This document shows positions 59,215 to 64,000 of a stretch of 64,000 nt of DNA, in pieces. The first letter of the stretch is position 1. Each line of letters starts with the position of its first letter. Position numbers and translations under genes: made by a program. The notes under the pieces were generated by a model. That model made no database searches, was not told the origin of the DNA, and saw nothing but the letters and a program-made list of their open reading frames with translations. This DNA comes from CAWCDJ01 sp963778675 (GTDB taxonomy: Bacteria; Acidobacteriota; Terriglobia; Bryobacterales; Bryobacteraceae): contig CAVZVI010000011.1 of NCBI GenBank assembly GCA_963778675.1, forward strand, positions 1,488,001-1,552,000. Reading direction: 5' to 3'.

Positions 59215-60621
59215 ATGTCTAAACAGAATGGCAGGACGATCGGCCGCCGGGACCTCTTTAAGGCGTCGGCCGCAGTGATGGGCGGAGCGTTGATGGGGAA
59301 GGACGCCGCAGCCGAACAGGAAACGCAGATCAAGAATGTGAACACCAACTCCAGCCCGTCGACCCTCAAGATCACGGACCTGCGCATTGCAACGGTGGTG
59401 AAGCCGGGGCCGAGTCCCTGCACCATCGTGCGGCTCGATACCAACCAGGGCGTCTACGGGCTCGGCGAAGTGCGCGACGGCGCCAGTTCCACCTACGCGC
59501 TGTTTTTGAAGAGCCGCGTGGTCGGCGAAAATCCGCTCCGGATCAATTACCTGTTTCAGAAGATCAAGCAGTTCGGCTATCACGGGCGGCAGGCCGGGGG
59601 CGTGGTCGCCGTCGAAGAGGCTCTTTGGGATATTACGGGCAAGGTTTACGGGGTGCCGATTTACCAGATGTTGGGAGGCAAGTTCCGCGACAAAGTCCGG
59701 ATCTACGCCGACACCACCGAATCGGAAGATCCCAAGGTCTATGCGCAGCGCGAGAAGGCACGCAAAGAGGAGATGGGCCTGACGTGGCTGAAGATGGACC
59801 TGGGAATCGAGATGGTCGCCAAGATTCCCGGCACGGTCACCCGGCCGTCGGATTTGAGCAGGTGGGAGATGCGGGCCCTGCCCCATCCCTTCCTCGCGAT
59901 GGAGGTCACGGACAAGGGAATCGAGAAGCTCTGTGAGTATGTCGCGGCGGTTCGCGAGGCGGTCGGCATGGAGATCCCGCTCTCCATGGATCACCTCGGC
60001 CACCTGGGCGTCAATTCCATCATCCGGCTGGGGAAAGCCTACGAGAAATACAACCTCTCCTGGATGGAGGATGTGATCCCGTGGCAATACACCGAACTGT
60101 TGCAGCACATCACGGCGGAGAGCCCTACCCCCATCCTCACCGGCGAGGACATTTACTTGAAAGAAGGCTTCATCAATCTGTGCGAGAAGCACGCGGTCAG
60201 CAAGATTCACCCCGACATCTCCACGTCCGGCGGGATCCTCGAGACTCATAAGATCGGCGAGGCGGCCATGGAGTATGGCGTCCCCATGGCCATGCACTAT
60301 GCGGGCCTGCCCATCGGCGCGCTGGCGTCGGTTCACTGCGCCGCCGCCACGGAGAATTTCCTCGCCTGCGAGAACCACTCGCTGGACGTCCCCTGGTGGC
60401 AGGACCTGGTCGAAGGCATCGAGAAGCCCATCATCAACAAGGGCTTTATCAACGTACCGGACAAACCCGGCCTCGGCATTACGCTCAACGAGGACGTGGT
60501 GAGGCGGCATCTGATGCCCGGCACCGGGTATTTCGAGCCCACACCCCAGTGGGACCACGAACGGTCAGGCGACTGGCTCTGGAGTATGGCGGGCCAGGGC
60601 AATCGCGGATCGCGGGCCTGA
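59215..60621 (+). CDS. Mandelate racemase/muconate-lactonizing enzyme family protein, Tat-exported
   Basis: AGGAG lies 8 bases before the ATG at 59215; 468 residues. A Tat signal (GRRDLFKASAAVMGGALMG) precedes a full enolase-superfamily enzyme. Capping domain to about 150 (TNQGVYGLGEVRDG). The barrel has WLKMDLG (Lys), metal ligands Asp in IPLSMDHLG, Glu in SWMEDVIP and Glu in ILTGEDIY, and a His in PMAMHYAGLPIG. The layout is like sugar-acid dehydratases (galactonate/gluconate-type). Exported members are common in Acidobacteria. The dehydrogenase-like operon downstream may act on the same acid. Confidence 0.88.
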   Translation: MSKQNGRTIGRRDLFKASAAVMGGALMGKDAAAEQETQIKNVNTNSSPSTLKITDLRIATVVKPGPSPCTIVRLDTNQGVYGLGEVRDGASSTYALFLKSRVVGENPLRINYLFQKIKQFGYHGRQAGGVVAVEEALWDITGKVYGVPIYQMLGGKFRDKVRIYADTTESEDPKVYAQREKARKEEMGLTWLKMDLGIEMVAKIPGTVTRPSDLSRWEMRALPHPFLAMEVTDKGIEKLCEYVAAVREAVGMEIPLSMDHLGHLGVNSIIRLGKAYEKYNLSWMEDVIPWQYTELLQHITAESPTPILTGEDIYLKEGFINLCEKHAVSKIHPDISTSGGILETHKIGEAAMEYGVPMAMHYAGLPIGALASVHCAAATENFLACENHSLDVPWWQDLVEGIEKPIINKGFINVPDKPGLGITLNEDVVRRHLMPGTGYFEPTPQWDHERSGDWLWSMAGQGNRGSRA

Positions 60622-60697
60622 AGCGCGCGACCCGGCGCGGCGCTTGCCTCGAGAAGTGCGGGCTGAAACCTGTTACAGTTGCTGACAGGTTCCCATC

Positions 60698-61207
60698 ATG
60701 GACCGGCGCAAATTTCTCGGGGCCGCCGCCGGCGCGGCCGCGGGAACAGCCGCGGGTTGCGGTCCAACGAAAACATCCTGGCGCTCCCTGACCGCCGGAG
60801 AGGCGCAGACCTTGCAGGCCATCTGCGAGTGCCTGATCCCGGCGGACAGGGACCCCGGCGCTAACCAGGCCGGAGTCATCCATTACATCGACCGCCAGTT
60901 GCAGCGGAAGTTTCGCCCGCATCTACCGGTTTACCGCGCAGGCCTGCGGGAAGCCGGCCGGCTCTGCGGCGGCAATTTCGCGGCAGCACCCCGCGAGCGC
61001 CAGCTCGAGATTCTGCGGCGGATGGAGCGTGCCCCCGAAACCAGGCCTTTCTTCAACCTGGTGGTGGATCACGCCATGCAAGGCTTCTACGGCAACCCCC
61101 GTCACGGCGGAAACCGCGACTTCGTGAGTTGGAAAATGCTCGGGGTGCCGCCGGCGCAGGTTCGCGGCCGCAACCACTACGAATTCCCGAACGGCGGCAG
61201 CCGGTGA
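60698..61207 (+). CDS. Gluconate 2-dehydrogenase subunit 3-like (gamma) protein, Tat-exported
   Basis: 169 residues with a Tat signal MDRRKFLGAAAGAAAGTAAG, then a Cys (C21). The segment LTAGEAQTLQAICECLIPAD and GVIHYIDRQL, together with MQGFYGNPRHGGNRDFVSWKMLG, are the hallmark of the subunit-3 family, which escorts or stabilises the flavin subunit through the Tat pathway. The lipobox-like GTAAGC may also make it a lipoprotein. It overlaps the start of the GMC gene by GTGA, so the operon is coupled. The downstream pair supplies flavin and heme parts of a dehydrogenase. Confidence 0.9.
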   Translation: MDRRKFLGAAAGAAAGTAAGCGPTKTSWRSLTAGEAQTLQAICECLIPADRDPGANQAGVIHYIDRQLQRKFRPHLPVYRAGLREAGRLCGGNFAAAPRERQLEILRRMERAPETRPFFNLVVDHAMQGFYGNPRHGGNRDFVSWKMLGVPPAQVRGRNHYEFPNGGSR

Positions 61208-62853
61208 AGAAGGTGAACGCCGTCATCGTCGGCGCCGGTGCGGGCGGAGGCGTTGCCGCCAGCGTCCTTGCCTCCGGCGGCCTCAGCGTCGTACTCCTCG
61301 AACGCGGCCGGTGGGTAGGCCCCAACGACTGCCGGAAAGACGATCTTCGCAACCAGCGCACTTCCATCCTCGGCAACAACAGCGGTCCGGAAGACGAAGG
61401 CAACCCTCGCGTGGCGGTGGACCTCGAGGGACGCGAGCGCATCGTCCTTCCGAGCGACGGCGCCTACTCCAACAACGCTGCCTGCGTGGGCGGCGGCACC
61501 CTCACCTATGGCGCCATGGCCTGGCGCTACCTGCCCACCGATTTCCGCATGCGCAGCACCTACGGCGCGCCCGCGGGCAGCACGCTCGAAGACTGGCCCA
61601 TCGGCTACGACGACCTGGAGCCCTACTACGAAAGAGCCGAACAGGAGATCGGGGTCTCCGGCGACGACGCCAACAACATCTACAAGGGCCCGCGGCGGCG
61701 CCCCCTTCCCATGCCGCCGCTTCCGCCTACGCGCGAGCACGTCCTTCTCAAGGCCGCGGCGGAACGGCTCGGACTCCACCCGTTCGATATCCCCATGCTG
61801 CGCAACAGCGTGCCGTACGGCGGCCGCGCCCCGTGCATGCGGTGCCGGTGGTGCGTGGGGTTCGCCTGCGAGGTCAATGCCAAGTGCGGAACCCAGAACA
61901 CCGTCATCCCCGCCGCGTTGGCCACTGGACTCTGCGAACTGCGCACCCGCACCATGGTCCAGGAGATCCGGTTCGATTCCCGAGGCCGCGCGACCGGAGT
62001 GGCTTATTTCGACGAGAACGACCGACTGCAGGTGCAAGAGGCCGATCTCGTTGTGGTTTCCGCAGCGGCCACCGAGTCCGCACGGCTGCTGCTCAACTCC
62101 AGGCACCCGCTTTTTCCCGCCGGCCTTGGAAACCGGTACGACTGGGTCGGCCGGAACCTCCAGGGTCACACCTACACGGGGGCCATCGGCTACTTCGAAG
62201 ACGTGGTCTATGACGATCTCGGGCCCGGCGCAGGAATCGCCATCTGCGATTTTAACCACGGCAATCCCGGCTTGAAGGGCGGCGCCATGCTGGCCAACGA
62301 GTTCATACGGCTCCCCATCCATTTGCTGGGCATGCTGCCTCCGGGAACACCGCGCTGGGGGATCGACCACAAGAACGCCATGCGCAAGCTCTACCTGCAC
62401 ACCGTTACGGTGCAAGGCCCCACCCAGGAGATGCCGGTCTGGGACAGCCGTGTTCAACTCGACCCCAGGGTGAAAGACCGCTGGGGCATCCCGGTGCTGC
62501 GGATTTCCGGCAGCCGGCACCCCCACACCATCGAGATCGGGAAGGCGATGGCCGAAAAAGCCGCCCTCTGGCTGCGCGGAGCAGGAGCGGCCCAGGTCTG
62601 GCTCAAACTCCCGGGCCGCGGCGTGAGCGGCGGCCAGCATCAGGCCGGAACGTGCCGCATGGGCGACGATCCCAAAACCAGCGTGGTCAACCGCTATTGC
62701 CAGGTCCATGACGCCGGTAATGTGTTCGTGATCGACGGCAGCGTTCACGTGACCAACGGAGGCTTCAATCCGGTCCTCACCATTATGGCCAACGCCTACC
62801 GGGCATCGGAACACATTGTGAAGACCTGGCCCGGTTCGAGGTTTCGCGGGTGA
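61204..62853 (+). CDS. GMC-family flavin oxidoreductase (gluconate 2-dehydrogenase-type)
   Basis: 549 residues from a GTG start overlapping the previous stop. N-terminal FAD motif VIVGAGAGGGVAASVLA, LLERGRWVG, then GGTLTYGAMAWRY (FAD phosphate region), CRWCVGFACEVNAKC (a cysteine-rich insert typical of these dehydrogenases) and C-terminal HQAGTCRMGDD, VFVIDGSVHVTNGGFNPVLT with the active-site His/Asn pair of GMC proteins. No signal peptide is present; it would be co-exported with the Tat gamma subunit. The electron acceptor is presumably the nine-heme cytochrome encoded next (GTGA overlap). Confidence 0.93.
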   Translation: MKKVNAVIVGAGAGGGVAASVLASGGLSVVLLERGRWVGPNDCRKDDLRNQRTSILGNNSGPEDEGNPRVAVDLEGRERIVLPSDGAYSNNAACVGGGTLTYGAMAWRYLPTDFRMRSTYGAPAGSTLEDWPIGYDDLEPYYERAEQEIGVSGDDANNIYKGPRRRPLPMPPLPPTREHVLLKAAAERLGLHPFDIPMLRNSVPYGGRAPCMRCRWCVGFACEVNAKCGTQNTVIPAALATGLCELRTRTMVQEIRFDSRGRATGVAYFDENDRLQVQEADLVVVSAAATESARLLLNSRHPLFPAGLGNRYDWVGRNLQGHTYTGAIGYFEDVVYDDLGPGAGIAICDFNHGNPGLKGGAMLANEFIRLPIHLLGMLPPGTPRWGIDHKNAMRKLYLHTVTVQGPTQEMPVWDSRVQLDPRVKDRWGIPVLRISGSRHPHTIEIGKAMAEKAALWLRGAGAAQVWLKLPGRGVSGGQHQAGTCRMGDDPKTSVVNRYCQVHDAGNVFVIDGSVHVTNGGFNPVLTIMANAYRASEHIVKTWPGSRFRG

Positions 62854-63887
62854 CGCGCGGCGCGAAATTTCTGGCCGCGGGTGTCGCGGCGGCGGGCGTG
62901 GCACTGCTCTCGATCCCGGCGGCCGGCCTCTACTACCAGTCTTCCTGGGGCCAGGGCTGCGCGCGCTGCCACGAGATCGGCATCGACTACGACGCCTGGC
63001 GGCACTCCGCCCACCGGAACATCAACTGCGTGGAGTGTCATGCCGGTTCGCTGGCCCGAGACCTCCACCGCGTCTCGGCGCACCTGCGCGGCGAGGTGCC
63101 CGACGAGATCCACCTGGGGACCGCGGATGTCTTCGCGATCTCCGCGCGCTGCGAGGGCTGCCACCGCGGAGAGGCTGCCCAGTGGCGCTCCGGACCCCAC
63201 TCCACTACCTACGCGCGCCTGTTCACCGACCCCGAGCACAACCGCAAACGCGCTCTCATGGACGACTGCCTGCGCTGCCACGGCATGCACTTCGAAGGCG
63301 GCATCGGCGACGTCGTGACGCAGGCCGGCGCCGGGGGCTTCTGGCGGCTGAAAGACCCGGCGTACACCAACCGGCCCGCCATTCCTTGCCTCGCCTGCCA
63401 TGCGATGCACCGAAGTGGTGAGCCGCTGCATAAAGGCTCCGAGCGAGTCGGCGCCAGGCAGGAGATCCTGCGCCCGTCGCTCGGCCTGTTCGACCGGCGA
63501 ACGCGGATGAGCATGAGCGTGTCGGACCTGCCTCTGCCGGCCATGCTCGAGGGCAGCCGGCTGGTGGCGATGAGTCCGGACCGGCGCCAGGCGCTGTGCT
63601 ACCAGTGCCACGCACCGCTGGCGGACCGCCAGATCGAAAGCGGCGACGACCGAACCCCGGTCGGAGTCCACGAAGGTCTCAGTTGCCTGGCCTGTCATCA
63701 GAACCACGATGCGCGCACCCGCCAGTCGTGCGCCGGATGCCACCCGCGGCTCTCCAACTGCGGCCTGGACGTGGAGCGCATGGACACGACGTTCCTGAAC
63801 CCCAAGAGTCCGCACGACATCCACCGCGTGAAGTGCGCCGATTGCCACCCCAAGGGTGTGCCGAAGAAGAAAGCTATTTCACGCTGA
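62850..63887 (+). CDS. Nine-heme c-type cytochrome
   Basis: 345 residues from GTG at 62850. A single N-terminal hydrophobic segment (FLAAGVAAAGVALLSIPAAGLYY) serves as signal or anchor. Nine CxxCH motifs: CARCH, CVECH, CEGCH, CLRCH, CLACH, CYQCH, CLACH, CAGCH and CADCH. Early HSAHRNINCVECH resembles NapC/NrfH-type heme sites; no quinol-binding helices beyond one. It should accept electrons from the GMC dehydrogenase and pass them on in the periplasm. The 3' end overlaps the convergent truncated gene by 14 bases. Confidence 0.92.
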   Translation: MTRGAKFLAAGVAAAGVALLSIPAAGLYYQSSWGQGCARCHEIGIDYDAWRHSAHRNINCVECHAGSLARDLHRVSAHLRGEVPDEIHLGTADVFAISARCEGCHRGEAAQWRSGPHSTTYARLFTDPEHNRKRALMDDCLRCHGMHFEGGIGDVVTQAGAGGFWRLKDPAYTNRPAIPCLACHAMHRSGEPLHKGSERVGARQEILRPSLGLFDRRTRMSMSVSDLPLPAMLEGSRLVAMSPDRRQALCYQCHAPLADRQIESGDDRTPVGVHEGLSCLACHQNHDARTRQSCAGCHPRLSNCGLDVERMDTTFLNPKSPHDIHRVKCADCHPKGVPKKKAISR

Positions 63888-64000
63888 CGTTGGCGGAGTT
63901 GCTGGTCTGGCCGTCGATGGTGACGGTGAGTGGATAATCTCCCGGCGCTAGCCCGGTGGGGACCACGACGTTCATCTGCACCAGGCCGATGTATCCCGGT
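63874..64000 (-). CDS. C-terminus of a Solibacter-type C-terminal-domain (TIGR03437-like) protein, partial
   Basis: The minus strand reads from the right edge to a TAG at 63874-63876. The last 42 residues contain GYIGLVQMNVVVPTGLAPGD followed by YPLTVTIDGQTSNSANVSVK. This is the characteristic ending of the Solibacter C-terminal domain: x-GLYQVNV-x-VP-x-G-x-x-x-G-x-x-x-V-x-V-x-I-x-G-x-x-S-N-x-x. It is a second instance of the domain found at the end of the protein at 3881. The rest lies beyond the window. Confidence 0.8.
   Translation of the reverse strand, partial: PGYIGLVQMNVVVPTGLAPGDYPLTVTIDGQTSNSANVSVK

Overview
The window is a stretch of a high-GC chromosome most likely from an Acidobacteriota bacterium of the Solibacter/Bryobacter type. 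The evidence is the mix of families: two proteins with the Solibacter-type C-terminal domain (TIGR03437-like; one complete, one cut by the right edge), a single-chain MacB/FtsX (ADOP-type) permease, a tricorn-type protease, a large sortilin-like BNR propeller protein, a zinc-ribbon Ser/Thr kinase with a multi-span membrane tail, a CHAT-TPR protein coupled to an ECF-like sigma factor, and several Tat-exported glycan or sugar-acid enzymes. The species is an inference; no rRNA or marker gene is present.

Layout. 1-6915: end of a methionine aminopeptidase, Ser/Thr kinase, FecR-like protein, BNR/TIGR03437 protein, DUF481 beta-barrel protein. 6928-13435: tricorn protease, ankyrin protein, GerW-like protein, a lipoprotein and a cyclic-nucleotide-binding protein. 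13561-16288: a cluster of very small proteins, an SDR plus VKOR-like membrane pair, tRNA-Arg. 16729-24246: PEP-CTERM-type protein, SDR/aldo-keto reductase pair, acylphosphatase, nadB, a CaCA-type antiporter, hslV-hslU. 24366-33046: small C2H2-like protein, ADOP permease, GntR/LacI hybrid regulator, HAD phosphatase, lysozyme-like protein, two MacB-type permeases. 33112-40904: sortilin-like protein, sigma factor/CHAT operon with a 38-bp perfect palindrome upstream, sialidase-like protein. 41072-51852: small membrane protein, DUF169 protein, hybrid histidine kinase, S9 peptidase, GH29, cytochrome c, M19 dipeptidase, VOC and AhpD-like proteins, tRNA-Leu, GH43, DUF350, hypB. 51963-58086: tRNA-Gly followed by a compositionally distinct island. 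58236-64000: exported methyltransferase, enolase-superfamily enzyme, and an operon of gluconate-2-dehydrogenase-like gamma subunit, GMC oxidoreductase and nine-heme cytochrome.

The most interesting region is the island at about 52.3-58.1 kb. It carries three tightly spaced genes whose base composition looks lower in GC than the surroundings: (1) a calcineurin-like phosphoesterase fused to a degenerate class I aminoacyl-tRNA-synthetase-like domain, (2) a methyltransferase with DPMAG and TSPPY motifs, and (3) a protein combining a PqqD-like N-terminus, a radical SAM core and a C-terminal CYTH domain. Directly downstream are frameshifted remnants of a tyrosine recombinase and a 45-nt tRNA-Val(CAC) 3' half that begins in the anticodon loop, as expected for an integrase attachment site. 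I do not recognise this three-gene combination as a named system; a role in defence or in nucleotide/tRNA/peptide modification is inference.

The rest is mostly envelope, secretion and carbohydrate/peptide scavenging. Many gene pairs overlap by ATGA or GTGA (translational coupling). Several very small genes were found by reading the sequence, including two 47- and 57-residue single-span proteins that resemble each other although they lie 27 kb apart.
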